From NCBI RefSeq assembly GCF_021605415.1, contig NZ_WKEQ01000004.1, forward strand, positions 124,001-188,000: a DNA stretch of 64,000 nucleotides, in the 5' to 3' direction. The position numbers were made by a program, and so were the translations under genes. The notes beneath the pieces were generated by a model that made no database searches, was not told where the DNA came from, and saw only the letters and a list, made by a program, of their open reading frames with translations. Shown here in pieces: positions 35,362 to 44,569 of the stretch. Source of the DNA: Pseudomonas syringae (GTDB lineage Bacteria; Pseudomonadota; Gammaproteobacteria; Pseudomonadales; Pseudomonadaceae). The first letter of the stretch is position 1, and each line of letters begins with the position of its first letter.

Positions 35362-36665
35362 ATGTCACTCTGCGCTGGCCGCGCACACTGGCCTCACGGT
35401 TATCGCTGATTTTCCTGATCGGTCTGATCCTCGCCCAGGCGTTGTCCTTCGGCGCGCAGTATTACGAGCGTTACGAAAGCGCGAAAAGCACCATGCTTAA
35501 CAACCTGGAAAGCGACGTCTCGACGTCGATCGCGATCCTTGACCGCTTGCCGGCCGAAGAACGCCCGGCGTGGCTCTCGCGCCTGGAGCGTGCCAATTAC
35601 GGCTATCTGCTCAACGACGGCACACCGGGCACGCCGATCAGCGCAGGCAACGTGCCGATTGCTGTCACGTCGATCACCGATGCCATCGGCGAAGATTTCC
35701 CGCTGACTTTTACCGACATTCCCGGCCCGAAAAAACATTTTCAGGCCCATTTGCGCCTGAGCGACGGCAGCCCGGTGACCATCGATGTGCGCCCGGCCAT
35801 GAAGCCCCTGTCACCGTGGTTGCCAGGCGTGCTGCTCGGACAACTGGCGCTGATGATCCTTTGCACCTGGCTGGCCGTGCGCATCGCCATCCGCCCGCTC
35901 ACACGCCTGGCCGATGCGGTGGAAACCCTCGACCCGAACACTCACGCCGTTCTGCTCGATGAAAAAGGCCCGAACGAAGTGGCCTACGCGGCCCGCGCGT
36001 TCAACTCGATGCAGGCGCGCATCGCCGCGTACTTGAAGGAACGCATGCAGTTGCTCGCGGCGATTTCCCACGACCTGCAAACCCCCATCACGCGCATGAA
36101 ACTGCGTGCCGAGTTCATGGACGATTCAGCAGAAAAAGACAAATTATGGAATGACCTGAGCGAGATGGAGCACCTGGTGCGCGAAGGCGTGGCCTACGCG
36201 CGCAGCATCCATGGCGCGACCGAGGATAGCCGGCGCACGGATATGGATTCGTTCCTCGACAGCTTGGTGTTCGATTATCAGGACATGGGTAAGGATGTGC
36301 AGTTGGGTGGCAAAAGTGCAGCAGTGGTGGACACGCGTCCGCATGCCTTGCGGCGGGTACTGGTCAACCTCACCGACAACGCGTTGAAATTCGCCGGCGC
36401 CGCCGAACTGTGTGTCGAAGCGAAAAACGGCCAGCTGTCGGTCAAGGTCATGGATCGCGGGCCGGGCATCGCCGAAGAGGATCTGGCCCACGTCATGGAG
36501 CCGTTCTACCGTGTGGAAAACTCGCGCAACCGCAGCACCGGCGGCACCGGCCTGGGGCTGGCGATCGCGCAGCAACTGGCGATGGCGATTGGCGGTTCAC
36601 TGGCCTTGAGCAACCGCGAGGGGGGCGGGTTGTGCGCGGAATTGAAGCTGCCCCTGCATCCCTGA
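35358..36665 (+). CDS. membrane sensor histidine kinase
   Basis: The 435-residue kinase has a first membrane span at about 14-34, a periplasmic sensor region at 35-150, and a second span at 154-176. A HAMP domain follows (IAIRPLTRLADAVETL), then the phosphorylated His238 in AAISHDLQTPITRMKLRAEF. The ATP-binding domain has NLTDNALKFA near 336, DRGPGIAEEDL and GGTGLGLAIAQQLA. The sensor part has no family I can name. It pairs with the upstream response regulator (ATGA overlap). The neighbours suggest that it senses a metal or an oxidant in the periplasm. Confidence 0.92.
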   Translation: MNVTLRWPRTLASRLSLIFLIGLILAQALSFGAQYYERYESAKSTMLNNLESDVSTSIAILDRLPAEERPAWLSRLERANYGYLLNDGTPGTPISAGNVPIAVTSITDAIGEDFPLTFTDIPGPKKHFQAHLRLSDGSPVTIDVRPAMKPLSPWLPGVLLGQLALMILCTWLAVRIAIRPLTRLADAVETLDPNTHAVLLDEKGPNEVAYAARAFNSMQARIAAYLKERMQLLAAISHDLQTPITRMKLRAEFMDDSAEKDKLWNDLSEMEHLVREGVAYARSIHGATEDSRRTDMDSFLDSLVFDYQDMGKDVQLGGKSAAVVDTRPHALRRVLVNLTDNALKFAGAAELCVEAKNGQLSVKVMDRGPGIAEEDLAHVMEPFYRVENSRNRSTGGTGLGLAIAQQLAMAIGGSLALSNREGGGLCAELKLPLHP

Positions 36666-36680
36666 ACAACACAAACATCC

Positions 36681-36774
36681 TTTGTAGGAGCGAGCCTGCT
36701 CGCGATAGCGTACTGCCAGCCAACGATTCAACGACTGACAAGACGCTACCGCGAGCAGGCTCACTCCCACAAAG
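36681..36774. repeat. REPIN-type inverted pair
   Basis: TTTGTAGGAGCGAGCCTGCT and AGCAGGCTCACTCCCACAAA face each other with about 50 bases between, in the gap between the converging sensor kinase and DUF2063 genes. It uses a GAGCCTGCTCGCGA core, a variant of the other REP-like copies. Confidence 0.75.
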
Positions 36775-36783
36775 GGACATGGA

Positions 36784-37536
36784 TTAACGACAAATCCCAA
36801 TCACACTTTGGTTATGCATCTGCTGCAACAACGCCAATCCGTTTTCCCTAAACAGTACCGAACCACCCTCACCCGCCTCAATCGCCAGTCCTTCCAACTG
36901 CTGATGCCCGGTCAATGCCGGCAACTCGTCGATGCGCTGCAACAGCCGCCAGGCCAACGGGCTCAATTGCGAGAACGCCACGCTCCAATCCTCGACACGT
37001 CTGGCCAATAAAAAGGTCGGTTGCGCCGGTGCCGTCGTCGGCTGGTAATCCGGCGCGAGCCGCTGCACTGGCCACGCATAGCTTAACGGCCATGCCAGTG
37101 GCGACAGTCGCAGCGGCTGCGCGAGCAATAGCCCGGCATCGCTGGCCGGAAGCGGCTCGGCGTCGGATTGCTGTAAAACCATCTCCACCCACTCGTAATG
37201 CGCCAGTTCCACCATGAATGCCGGCCAGGCGCCGTCGATCAACACCTCAGGTTCAGCGGCGAGGTAACCGACAAACTCCCTGGCAATTTCGCCGAATTTA
37301 GGCGTTTGCGCTCGATGCTCGCGCAGGAATCCGCGCACCGATTTTTGCCAGCGCTCGTCGCCGAGAATGCGGATCAGCACCGGAAACGTCCCGCTGAGCA
37401 GCGACGAAACGTTGTTGAACAGCAGATCGCGATAAATATTGACCCGTGCAGCATTCATGTCGGCCGGCAGCGGCTGGTTGTCCGGGTCACGCAGATAACG
37501 GGTCAGCGCCCGTTGTTCCGATGGAAGATCAGCCAT
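36784..37536 (-). CDS. DUF2063 family protein (BufC-like partner of DUF692)
   Basis: The 250-residue protein has the DUF2063 N-terminal region, with [20 protein letters not shown] near residue 33 and [20 protein letters not shown] near 70, and ends in a less conserved domain. The gene starts at an ATG preceded by AGGAGGT and overlaps the end of the DUF692 gene by eight bases. DUF2063 proteins are partners of DUF692 (MNIO) enzymes; they may bring the precursor peptide to the enzyme. Its place after DUF692 and the shared operator link it to the two-component system. No membrane span is seen. Confidence 0.88.
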   Translation of the reverse strand: MADLPSEQRALTRYLRDPDNQPLPADMNAARVNIYRDLLFNNVSSLLSGTFPVLIRILGDERWQKSVRGFLREHRAQTPKFGEIAREFVGYLAAEPEVLIDGAWPAFMVELAHYEWVEMVLQQSDAEPLPASDAGLLLAQPLRLSPLAWPLSYAWPVQRLAPDYQPTTAPAQPTFLLARRVEDWSVAFSQLSPLAWRLLQRIDELPALTGHQQLEGLAIEAGEGGSVLFRENGLALLQQMHNQSVIGICR

Positions 37537-38368
37537 GGCGCACCTCCTGCGATTGCAATTCGCGGATCGTTTGCAGCTCGGCGACCAAGTGCGCAAACAG
37601 CGGAAAATTGAAGTCGCGTTCAAGCAGTGTCGGCTGCGCACCGAAACGCTTGTATGCCTCGCCCAGCAACGTCCACACCACCGGTTTTACCGAGGCGCCG
37701 TGGGTGTCGATTTTCAACGTATCGGACTCATCGAAGTGCCCGGCGACGTGCATGCCGACCACCCGCCCGGGTTCGATGGCGGCGAGGAATGCCTGCGGGT
37801 CGGCACCGTGGTTGATCGAATTGACGTAGACGTTGTTGACGTCCAGCAGCAGGTCGCAATCCGCCTCGCGTAATACCGCGTTGGTGAAGGTCGCTTCATC
37901 CATATCCTGCCGGGGCGCGGCGTAGTAGGACACGTTCTCCACCGCCAGTCGCCGGCCGAGAATGTCCTGGGCCTGGCGGATGCGCGCGGCGACGTGGTGC
38001 ACCGCTTCTTCGGTGAAGGGCAGCGGCAGCAAGTCGTAGAGATGGCCGTCGTCACTGCAATAACTGAGGTGCTCGCTGTACAGCGGGACGTTGTGATGAT
38101 CAAGAAACACGCGCACTTCGCGCAGGAAGTCGACATCCAGCGGTGCCGGCCCGCCCAGGGACAGCGAGAGCCCGTGACACGACAGGGTGTAACGCTCGGC
38201 CAGTTCGCGCAGCGCGGCTCCGTGGGCGCCCCCCACGCCGATCCAGTTTTCCGGTGCGACCTCCAGGAAATCGAAGGCGCCGCTGTGGTCGGCGCGGATG
38301 TCGTTGATCAAGCCCCGGCGCAGGCCGAGGCCGACGGCGGGATGTGTCACAGATGTGGATGAAGGCAT
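37529..38368 (-). CDS. DUF692 multinuclear non-heme iron oxygenase-like protein (MNIO, BufB-like)
   Basis: The 279-residue TIM-barrel protein has the DUF692 ligand set: His65 in [11 protein letters not shown], Glu99/His100 in YSEHLSYC, Glu144 in VENVSYYA, Asp176/Asn178 in [10 protein letters not shown], His207/His211 in GMHVAGH and Asp221/His223 in DTHG. MNIO enzymes use two or three irons to modify cysteines in small peptides, for example to thiooxazoles in copper-buffering bufferins. The ATG at 38368 follows GGAGA. No precursor peptide gene of the DUF2282 type lies directly upstream, where it normally would. The predicted regulator site C lies about 100 bases upstream of the start. Confidence 0.9.
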   Translation of the reverse strand: MPSSTSVTHPAVGLGLRRGLINDIRADHSGAFDFLEVAPENWIGVGGAHGAALRELAERYTLSCHGLSLSLGGPAPLDVDFLREVRVFLDHHNVPLYSEHLSYCSDDGHLYDLLPLPFTEEAVHHVAARIRQAQDILGRRLAVENVSYYAAPRQDMDEATFTNAVLREADCDLLLDVNNVYVNSINHGADPQAFLAAIEPGRVVGMHVAGHFDESDTLKIDTHGASVKPVVWTLLGEAYKRFGAQPTLLERDFNFPLFAHLVAELQTIRELQSQEVRHG

Positions 38369-38469
38369 GGAATTGATCTCCGTTGGCAATGAGAAAACCT
38401 CGCCAGACAGTTCAACCCTTGCACGTATCACTACTGTGTCCGCCCGACTCACCCAACCGCATCTCCGTG

Positions 38470-38501
38470 TATCCCGCCGTCGCCTGGATACACGGTAATA
38501 C
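38470..38501. promoter_or_regulatory. predicted regulator site C (TATCC ... GATACA-N4-AATAC) upstream of DUF692
   Basis: TATCC at 38470, GATAC at 38487 and AATAC at 38497, the same spacing as sites A and B. On the reverse strand, the gene's own direction, it also gives GATACACGGAGATGC, a second half-site pair with 10-base period. It lies 102 bases upstream of the DUF692 start. Confidence 0.6.
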
Positions 38502-38524
38502 GCACCCTTCAACTCCACATCAAT

Positions 38525-38620
38525 CCCTGTGTGAGCTGGCTTGCCAGCGATGGCAATCGCCCGGCAGCTGAAGATATCGCCTGTACCGGCCTCATCGCTG
38601 GCAAGCCAGCCCCCACAGGT
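38525..38620. repeat. REPIN-type inverted pair
   Basis: GAGCTGGCTTGCCAGCGATG and CATCGCTGGCAAGCCAGCCC face each other about 40 bases apart in the 421-base gap between DUF692 and the methyltransferase gene. I see no open frame of a precursor peptide in the rest of the gap; site C is upstream of DUF692 and the right end holds the promoter of the methyltransferase. Confidence 0.75.
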
Positions 38621-38789
38621 TTCGGGTGTTGATTCCGGCAGTACGGCGCACAGCGACTAGACTCAACTCAGACCCCGTCGAGAGGGATGCACGGCGCCAG
38701 CGCCCTGCCCGTTTCCCCGACCACCGCCCAGAGGCCCATGCCTCGACCAGCCTTTGGCTCTGGACCGTGATCCTGCAACAGGAGCACAC

Positions 38790-39839
38790 ATGATGGATGA
38801 GTCCAGACTCAACCAGTTCATGGGCAAACTGGTGAACGACATGGGCGGCGCCGCGATGCTCGCCAACGTCATCGTTGGCGAAGAACTTGGCCTCTATCGG
38901 GCCATGGCCGACAGTCAACCGGTCAGCCCGGAAACCCTCGCCGCCAGAACCGCCTGCAATCCCCGCCTCGTGCGCGAATGGCTCAGCGCCCATGCGGCCT
39001 CTGGCTACATGGAGCACAACGACGGTGAGTTTCGCCTCCCGGAAGAACAAGCCCTCGCCCTCGCCGTCGAAGATTCGCCCGTGTATGTGGCCGGCGGTCT
39101 CGGCGTGGTGGCGTCGTTTTTCCATGACAAGGACAAACTGGTCAAAGCCATGCGCGGCAACGGCGCCCTGCCCTGGGGCGATCACCATCCGTGCATGTTC
39201 AGCGGCACCGAACGTTTCTTCCGCCCCGGTTACCGTGGGCATTTGATTGCGGAATGGCTGCCGGCCCTCGACGGTGTAGTAGCGAAGCTCGAAGCCGGCG
39301 CCAAAGTCGCCGACATCGGCTGCGGCCACGGCGCCTCGACGGTGATCATGGCCCAGGCGTTTCCCAACTCGCAGTTCCTCGGTTTCGACTACCACGCGCC
39401 GTCCATTGAGGTCGCCACTCAGCGCGCCGCAGAGGGTGGCGTCAGTGATCGGGCGCTGTTTTTCCATGGCTCGGCCAAAGACTTCCCCGGCAATGACTAC
39501 GATCTGGTGTGCTACTTCGACTGCCTGCACGACATGGGCGACCCGGTCGGTGCCGCGCGCCATGCCCTGCAATCGCTGAAACCGGGCGGCACGGTGTTGC
39601 TGGTGGAGCCATTTGCCCACGACAACCTCGATGACAACATCACCCCGGTGGGACGGTTGTTTTACGCGGCCTCTACATTCATTTGCACGCCCAATTCGCT
39701 GTCTCAGGAGGTCGGCCTCGGGCTCGGCGCACAGGCTGGCGAAGTACGTCTGCGCAACGTGTTTATCGAAGCCGGATTCAGCCATCTGCGCCGGGCTGCG
39801 CAAACCCCCTTCAACCTGATTCTTGAGGCGCGTAAATAA
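38790..39839 (+). CDS. SAM-dependent methyltransferase with N-terminal winged helix
   Basis: The 349-residue protein has an N-terminal winged-helix dimerisation domain (LGLYRAMADSQPVSPETLAA and RLVREWLSAHAASGY) and a C-terminal Rossmann methyltransferase with AKVADIGCGHGASTVIMAQA near residue 173, FGFDYHAPSIEVAT near 205 and YFDCLHDMGDPVGAARHAL near 245. It resembles Rv2258c-type and O-methyltransferase-like proteins. GGAG lies five to eight bases before tandem ATGs at 38790 and 38793; either may be used. The acceptor is unknown. Confidence 0.85.
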   Translation: MMDESRLNQFMGKLVNDMGGAAMLANVIVGEELGLYRAMADSQPVSPETLAARTACNPRLVREWLSAHAASGYMEHNDGEFRLPEEQALALAVEDSPVYVAGGLGVVASFFHDKDKLVKAMRGNGALPWGDHHPCMFSGTERFFRPGYRGHLIAEWLPALDGVVAKLEAGAKVADIGCGHGASTVIMAQAFPNSQFLGFDYHAPSIEVATQRAAEGGVSDRALFFHGSAKDFPGNDYDLVCYFDCLHDMGDPVGAARHALQSLKPGGTVLLVEPFAHDNLDDNITPVGRLFYAASTFICTPNSLSQEVGLGLGAQAGEVRLRNVFIEAGFSHLRRAAQTPFNLILEARK

Positions 39840-39903
39840 CCGCGCAGCTACGTGGCGGGGTCAGTGCTAACCTGCATGGCATCCACTTTATGGAGTGCCG
39901 ACC

Positions 39904-40746
39904 ATGCTCGACAGCCCGACCCGCGATCACCTCGACGACCTTCAGCAAGCGATGGCCGACGGGGGCTTCGTGGTGCTGACCGGCGCCGGCATCAGCACGG
40001 CGTCGGGCATTCCTGATTACCGCGACAGCGACGGCGTGCGACGTGGTCGGCAACCGATGATGTATCAGGAGTTTCTGTCCGCCCCGGAGTCGCGCCGGCG
40101 ATATTGGGCACGAGCGATGCTCGGCTGGCCGCGCGTGCGCCAGGCGCGGCCGAACGCGGCCCATGACGCCTTGGCCAGTTTGCAGAGCCAAGGGCGGATT
40201 AGCGATTTGATCACACAGAACGTCGATACATTGCATGATCAGGCCGGCAGTCACGATGTGGTCGAACTGCACGGCAGCCTGCATCGGGTGCTGTGTCTGG
40301 ACTGTGGCGAGCGCAGTGAACGGGATGTGATTCAGCGCGTGATGGAGCTGCAGAACCCGTATTTGGCCGGGGTCGATGCGGTGCAGGCGCCGGATGGCGA
40401 TACGTTGCTCGATCCTGCCTTTGAAGCGCGCTTCCAGACGCCGCGTTGCCCTTTTTGCGCTGGCGAGCGGATGAAACCGGACGTGGTGTTTTTTGGCGAG
40501 AATGTTGCGCAACCGACGGCTGCACGGGCCATGGCCGCCGCCGAAAATGCGGCCGGCATGTTGGTGGTGGGATCGTCGCTGATGGCTTATTCGGCGTTCC
40601 GCCTGTGCCGGGTGATCGCCGATCGTGGCAAACCGTTGATCGCCATCAACCTGGGCAAGACCCGCGCTGACGATTTGCTGACCCTGAAAATCGAAGCCTC
40701 CTGCGAAAAAATCCTGCCGCTGCTGACCCAATACCACCCTGACTGA
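39904..40746 (+). CDS. cobB: NAD-dependent protein deacetylase of the sirtuin (Sir2) family
   Basis: The 280-residue enzyme has the NAD site LTGAGISTASGIPDYRDSDG near residue 25, the TQNVDTLHDQAG motif near 104, the catalytic His123 in ELHGSLH, and a zinc-binding set Cys131, Cys134, Cys182 and Cys185. It removes acyl groups from lysines, using NAD and giving nicotinamide. The ATG at 39904 follows GGAG; one at 39895 is less likely. It is a class II-like sirtuin, not certain to be the main cobB of the strain. The gene stands alone and is followed by a shortened R-type repeat. Confidence 0.85.
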   Translation: MLDSPTRDHLDDLQQAMADGGFVVLTGAGISTASGIPDYRDSDGVRRGRQPMMYQEFLSAPESRRRYWARAMLGWPRVRQARPNAAHDALASLQSQGRISDLITQNVDTLHDQAGSHDVVELHGSLHRVLCLDCGERSERDVIQRVMELQNPYLAGVDAVQAPDGDTLLDPAFEARFQTPRCPFCAGERMKPDVVFFGENVAQPTAARAMAAAENAAGMLVVGSSLMAYSAFRLCRVIADRGKPLIAINLGKTRADDLLTLKIEASCEKILPLLTQYHPD

Positions 40747-40758
40747 CCTCCTCGCCTG

Positions 40759-40790
40759 GTCGTTCCCGCACTCCGCGTGGGAACGATCAC
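40759..40790. repeat. R-type dispersed repeat, shortened copy
   Basis: CGTTCCCGCACTCCGCGTGG followed by GAACGATC, a half unit of the R-type repeat, lies between the sirtuin gene and the converging LysR gene and might serve as terminator for both. Confidence 0.6.
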
Positions 40791-41680
40791 GCCAAGGACT
40801 GGTTGAGGTTTTGTTCCTTGAGGATGTCAAACAACGCCTGCGCTGCCGCCGACAATTCATTGCCCGCTTCAGTGAGCACGCCAATCGCCCGCTCGACCGG
40901 TTCGATCAGGTTCAGGCAATGGGCGCCAAGTTCCTGCATTTGCTGCGCACACAAGGCCGGTACGGCGCTGACGCCCAGTCCGCTGGCGACCATGCGCCCG
41001 ACCGTCGCCAGTTGATGGCTTTCGAACTCCACCGCCAGGGTCATGCCCCGCGCCTGCAAGTGTTCTTCAAGCATCACTCGCACCGTGGACGGCCGCTGCA
41101 ACGTAATGAACGGTTGCTCAAGCAACGTCTGCCAGTCTATTTGCGCCCGCCCCGCCAGCGGCGAATCCTGCGGCACCACGGCGACAAAGCGATCGATATA
41201 TAAAGGCGTGAAGGTCTGCGAGGTGGTCTGCAACGGTTCGAACGCAACACCCAGTTCAACCTGGCGATCGCGCACCATTTCCAGCACTTGCTCGTTGATA
41301 ACGTCGTTGACGGTCACGCTGACATTGGGATACCGCGCGCGAAACACCTTGAGAATCGGCGGCAGCAGATTGCCGGCAAACGATGGCATCGCCGCCAGCG
41401 TCACCCGGCCCCGTTGCAGGCTGAAACGTTGACGCAACTCGTCTTCGGCATTGTCCCAATCGGCAATCAATCGACGCGCCAGCGGCAACAGCGATTCGCC
41501 TTCCGGGGTCAGCGCGACGTTACGCGTGTTACGGCTGAAAAGACGCCCGCCGAGGCCTTCTTCCAATGCCTTGATGGTCAGGCTCAATGCTGATTGCGAC
41601 AGGTGCAACCGCTCGCAGGCCACGGCAAAACTGAGACTCTGGGCCACAGCGAGAAAGGCGCGGATTTGTTTGATGGTCAT
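40787..41680 (-). CDS. dhcR: LysR-family regulator, DhcR-like, of the CoA-transferase operon
   Basis: The 297-residue protein has an N-terminal helix-turn-helix (FLAVAQSLSFAVACERLHLS and SALSLTIKALEE) and an effector domain with LLPPILKVFRARYPNVSVTV near residue 105. It is divergent from a dhcA-dhcB-atoB operon, the same arrangement as recalled for the carnitine catabolism regulator dhcR in P. aeruginosa. The symbol rests on that context. The control region of 41681-41972 has two TTGA...TCAA elements. The ATG at 41680 follows GAGC. Confidence 0.8.
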   Translation of the reverse strand: MTIKQIRAFLAVAQSLSFAVACERLHLSQSALSLTIKALEEGLGGRLFSRNTRNVALTPEGESLLPLARRLIADWDNAEDELRQRFSLQRGRVTLAAMPSFAGNLLPPILKVFRARYPNVSVTVNDVINEQVLEMVRDRQVELGVAFEPLQTTSQTFTPLYIDRFVAVVPQDSPLAGRAQIDWQTLLEQPFITLQRPSTVRVMLEEHLQARGMTLAVEFESHQLATVGRMVASGLGVSAVPALCAQQMQELGAHCLNLIEPVERAIGVLTEAGNELSAAAQALFDILKEQNLNQSLA

Positions 41681-41790
41681 GGTCGCTGCGCTCCAGTAGA
41701 TAGCTACAAGCGTTGAGCTGCAAGGCACAACGCGGCGATTGATGAATCGCGGCATTATGTTTCATTACCGGTGCAGGAACTGCTGGGGCT

Positions 41791-41840
41791 GATCGTACCC
41801 ACGCTCTGCGTGGGAATGCAGCCGGGACGCTCTGCGTTCC
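41791..41840. repeat. R-type dispersed repeat, copy 3
   Basis: GATCGTACCCACGCTCTGCG followed by TGGGAATGCAGCCGGGACGC and TCTGCGTTCC. It sits between the divergent LysR and dhcA genes, on the regulator side of the AT-rich control region. Confidence 0.75.
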
Positions 41841-41859
41841 TAAGGGAGACTGGATATTG

Positions 41860-41894
41860 TTGAGTTTTATCTATCAATTGACCTTAAAAATCAA
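41860..41894. promoter_or_regulatory. candidate LysR-type binding region upstream of dhcA
   Basis: Two consecutive TTGA...TCAA elements (41860-41877, 18 bases overall, and 41878-41894, 17 bases overall) lie in a notably AT-rich stretch between the divergent LysR and dhcA genes. Such inverted half-sites suit a LysR regulator bound just upstream of its target promoter. Confidence 0.45.
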
Positions 41895-41972
41895 CTTAAC
41901 AAATATATCCTCCAGCGAGACACTCCAACCATTCGGCTAGCCAGCCGCCCGCAAATAATAAAAGAGGTGCAT

Positions 41973-42671
41973 ATGGCAGGTTTCGACAAGCGCGTGTATT
42001 CCTACGAGGAAGCCCTGGCCGGGCTCGAAGACGGCATGACGGTGATTGCCGGCGGCTTCGGTCTGTGTGGCATCCCGGAAAACCTGATCGGCGAGATCAA
42101 GCGCAAAGGCACCCGCGGTCTTACCGTCGTTTCGAACAACTGCGGCGTCGACGGCTTCGGCCTCGGTGTGCTGTTGGTCGATCGCCAAGTCAGCAAAGTC
42201 GTCGCCTCATATGTCGGCGAAAACAAGCTGTTCGAAGAGCAACTGCTCAAGGGCGAAATCGAAGTCACCCTCACTCCGCAGGGCACCCTCGCCGAAAAAA
42301 TGCGCGCGGGCGGCGCCGGCATTCCGGCCTTTTTCACCGCCACCGGCGTCGGCACCCCGGTCGCTGAAGGCAAGGAAGTCCGCGAATTTCACGGTCGCCA
42401 GTACCTGATGGAAGAATCCATCACCGGCGACTTCGCCATCGTCAAAGGCTGGAAGGCTGACCACTTCGGTAACGTCATCTACCGCCACACCGCCCAGAAT
42501 TTCAACCCGCTGGCCGCCACCGCCGGCAAGATCACCGTGGTCGAAGTCGAAGAAATCGTCGAACCCGGCGAACTGGATCCGGCGCACATCCACACCCCGG
42601 GCATTTACGTCGACCGGGTCATTTGCGGCACGTTCGAAAAGCGCATCGAACAGCGCACCATCCGCAAATAA
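41973..42671 (+). CDS. dhcA: 3-oxoacid CoA-transferase subunit A (dehydrocarnitine CoA transferase-like)
   Basis: This 232-residue cytoplasmic subunit has [20 protein letters not shown] near residue 21, the [13 protein letters not shown] segment and [20 protein letters not shown] near 113, as in the SCOT/AtoD family. The ATG at 41973 follows GAGGTG. With the B subunit it moves CoA from an acyl-CoA to a 3-oxoacid. The order LysR-A-B-thiolase matches P. aeruginosa dhcR-dhcA-dhcB-atoB of carnitine breakdown, where the acceptor is 3-dehydrocarnitine; acetoacetate is the alternative substrate. Confidence 0.85.
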   Translation: MAGFDKRVYSYEEALAGLEDGMTVIAGGFGLCGIPENLIGEIKRKGTRGLTVVSNNCGVDGFGLGVLLVDRQVSKVVASYVGENKLFEEQLLKGEIEVTLTPQGTLAEKMRAGGAGIPAFFTATGVGTPVAEGKEVREFHGRQYLMEESITGDFAIVKGWKADHFGNVIYRHTAQNFNPLAATAGKITVVEVEEIVEPGELDPAHIHTPGIYVDRVICGTFEKRIEQRTIRK

Positions 42672-42695
42672 TCCAGGCTGACGGAGAACAACAAC

Positions 42696-43361
42696 ATGGC
42701 ACTTTCCCGCGAACAAATGGCTCAACGCGTCGCCCGCGAAATGCAGGACGGCTACTACGTGAACCTCGGCATCGGCATCCCGACCCTGGTTGCCAACTAC
42801 ATCCCCGACGGCATGGAAGTCATGCTGCAATCGGAGAACGGCCTGCTCGGCATGGGCGCGTTTCCGACCGACGATGAAGTCGACGCCGACATGATCAATG
42901 CCGGCAAACAAACCGTGACCGCACGCATCGGCGCGTCGATCTTTTCGTCGGCTGAATCGTTTGCAATGATCCGCGGCGGTCACATCGACCTGACCGTGCT
43001 CGGTGCGTTCGAAGTGGACGTCGAAGGCAACATCGCCTCGTGGATGATCCCGGGCAAACTGGTCAAGGGCATGGGCGGCGCGATGGATCTGGTGGCCGGT
43101 GCAGACAACATCATCGTCACCATGACCCACGCCTCCAAGGACGGTGAGTCGAAACTGCTGCCGCGTTGCAGCCTGCCGCTGACTGGCGCCGGGTGCATCA
43201 AACGGGTGCTGACCGACCTCGCCTACCTCGAAATCGAAAACGGCGCGTTCATTCTTAAAGAACGTGCGCCGGGCGTCAGCGTCGAAGAAATCGTCGCCAA
43301 AACCGCCGGCAAACTGATCGTGCCCGATCACGTCCCGGAAATGCAGTTCGCTGCCCAGTGA
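42696..43361 (+). CDS. dhcB: 3-oxoacid CoA-transferase subunit B (dehydrocarnitine CoA transferase-like)
   Basis: The 221-residue subunit begins [20 protein letters not shown] and shows [18 protein letters not shown], then the catalytic Glu47 in [13 protein letters not shown], which forms the thioester with CoA. It pairs with the A subunit 24 bases upstream. The end of the gene overlaps an alternative GTG start of the thiolase gene. The pathway is either carnitine breakdown or acetoacetate use, as argued from gene order. Confidence 0.87.
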   Translation: MALSREQMAQRVAREMQDGYYVNLGIGIPTLVANYIPDGMEVMLQSENGLLGMGAFPTDDEVDADMINAGKQTVTARIGASIFSSAESFAMIRGGHIDLTVLGAFEVDVEGNIASWMIPGKLVKGMGGAMDLVAGADNIIVTMTHASKDGESKLLPRCSLPLTGAGCIKRVLTDLAYLEIENGAFILKERAPGVSVEEIVAKTAGKLIVPDHVPEMQFAAQ

Positions 43362-43372
43362 GGAATTCAGAC

Positions 43373-44554
43373 ATGCAAGACGTCGTCATTGTTGCCGCCA
43401 CGCGCACCGCGATCGGCAGTTTCCAGGGCTCTCTGGCCAGCGTTTCGGCCGTGGATCTGGGCGCGGCGGTCATCCGCCAGTTGCTCGAACAAACCGGTCT
43501 GGACGGTGCTCAGGTCGATGAAGTGATCATGGGCCAGGTACTTACCGCCGGCGCAGGCCAGAACCCGGCGCGTCAGGCCGCTATCAAGGCCGGCCTGCCA
43601 TTCGCCGTGCCGGCGCTGACCCTGAACAAAGTCTGCGGTTCGGGCCTGAAAGCCCTGCACCTTGGCGCTCAGGCAATCCGTTGCGGCGACGCCGACGTGA
43701 TCATCGCCGGCGGCCAGGAGAACATGAGCCTGTCCAACTACGTCATGCCGGGCGCACGCACCGGTCTGCGCATGGGCCACGCGCAAATCGTCGACACCAT
43801 GATCAGCGACGGTTTGTGGGATGCGTTCAACGATTACCACATGGGCATCACCGCCGAAAACCTGGTCGACCAGTACGAGATCAGCCGTGAGCAGCAGGAC
43901 GCCTTTGCTGCCGCGTCCCAGCAGAAAGCCGCTGCGGCCATCGAATCCGGGCGCTTCGTTGATGAAATCACGCCGATCCTGATCCCGCAGCGCAAGGGTG
44001 ATCCGCTGGCGTTCAAGGTCGACGAGCAACCGCGCGGTGACACCACCGCCGAATCCCTCGGCAAATTGCGCGCAGCGTTCAAAAAGGACGGCAGCGTCAC
44101 CGCTGGCAACGCATCATCGCTGAACGACGGCGCCGCCGCCGTGATTCTGATGAGCGCCGAAAAAGCCAAAGCGCTGGGCCTGCCGGTGCTGGCGAAAATT
44201 GCCGCTTACGCCAATGCGGGCGTGGACCCGGCAATCATGGGCATCGGGCCGGTGTCGGCCACTCGTCGTTGCCTGAGCAAGGCCGGTTGGGACATCGCCC
44301 AACTCGATCTGATCGAAGCCAACGAAGCCTTCGCCGCGCAATCCCTGGCCGTCGCCAAGGATCTGCAATGGGATCTGGACAAGGTCAACGTCAACGGCGG
44401 CGCCATCGCCCTCGGCCACCCGATCGGCGCCTCGGGCTGCCGCGTGCTGGTGACTTTGCTGCATGAAATGATCAAACGCGATGCGAAGAAAGGTCTGGCG
44501 ACCCTGTGCATCGGCGGCGGTCAGGGCGTGGCCCTGGCGCTGGAACGGGCGTAA
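43373..44554 (+). CDS. atoB: acetyl-CoA acetyltransferase (thiolase)
   Basis: The 393-residue enzyme has the thiolase nucleophile Cys88 in [11 protein letters not shown], the catalytic His349 in [14 protein letters not shown] and Cys379 in [10 protein letters not shown]. It cleaves acetoacetyl-CoA into two acetyl-CoA, the last step after the CoA transferase. The ATG at 43373 follows GAGG; a GTG five codons upstream would overlap dhcB. The operon dhcA-dhcB-atoB ends here with a terminator at 44570. The protein is cytoplasmic and of the usual length. Confidence 0.92.
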   Translation: MQDVVIVAATRTAIGSFQGSLASVSAVDLGAAVIRQLLEQTGLDGAQVDEVIMGQVLTAGAGQNPARQAAIKAGLPFAVPALTLNKVCGSGLKALHLGAQAIRCGDADVIIAGGQENMSLSNYVMPGARTGLRMGHAQIVDTMISDGLWDAFNDYHMGITAENLVDQYEISREQQDAFAAASQQKAAAAIESGRFVDEITPILIPQRKGDPLAFKVDEQPRGDTTAESLGKLRAAFKKDGSVTAGNASSLNDGAAAVILMSAEKAKALGLPVLAKIAAYANAGVDPAIMGIGPVSATRRCLSKAGWDIAQLDLIEANEAFAAQSLAVAKDLQWDLDKVNVNGGAIALGHPIGASGCRVLVTLLHEMIKRDAKKGLATLCIGGGQGVALALERA

Positions 44555-44569
44555 GCCAACGAGCACGAC

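Noticed and set aside
32814..38368. A named copper-resistance assignment (copRS, copAB) for the two-component block
   Set aside because: No copA, copB or multicopper oxidase gene is present and the sensor domain has no motif I can tie to copper, so the metal is left open.
38592..39803. 403-codon reverse frame across the methyltransferase gene at 38790
   Set aside because: It is antisense to a gene with an AdoMet-binding motif and has no recognisable domain.
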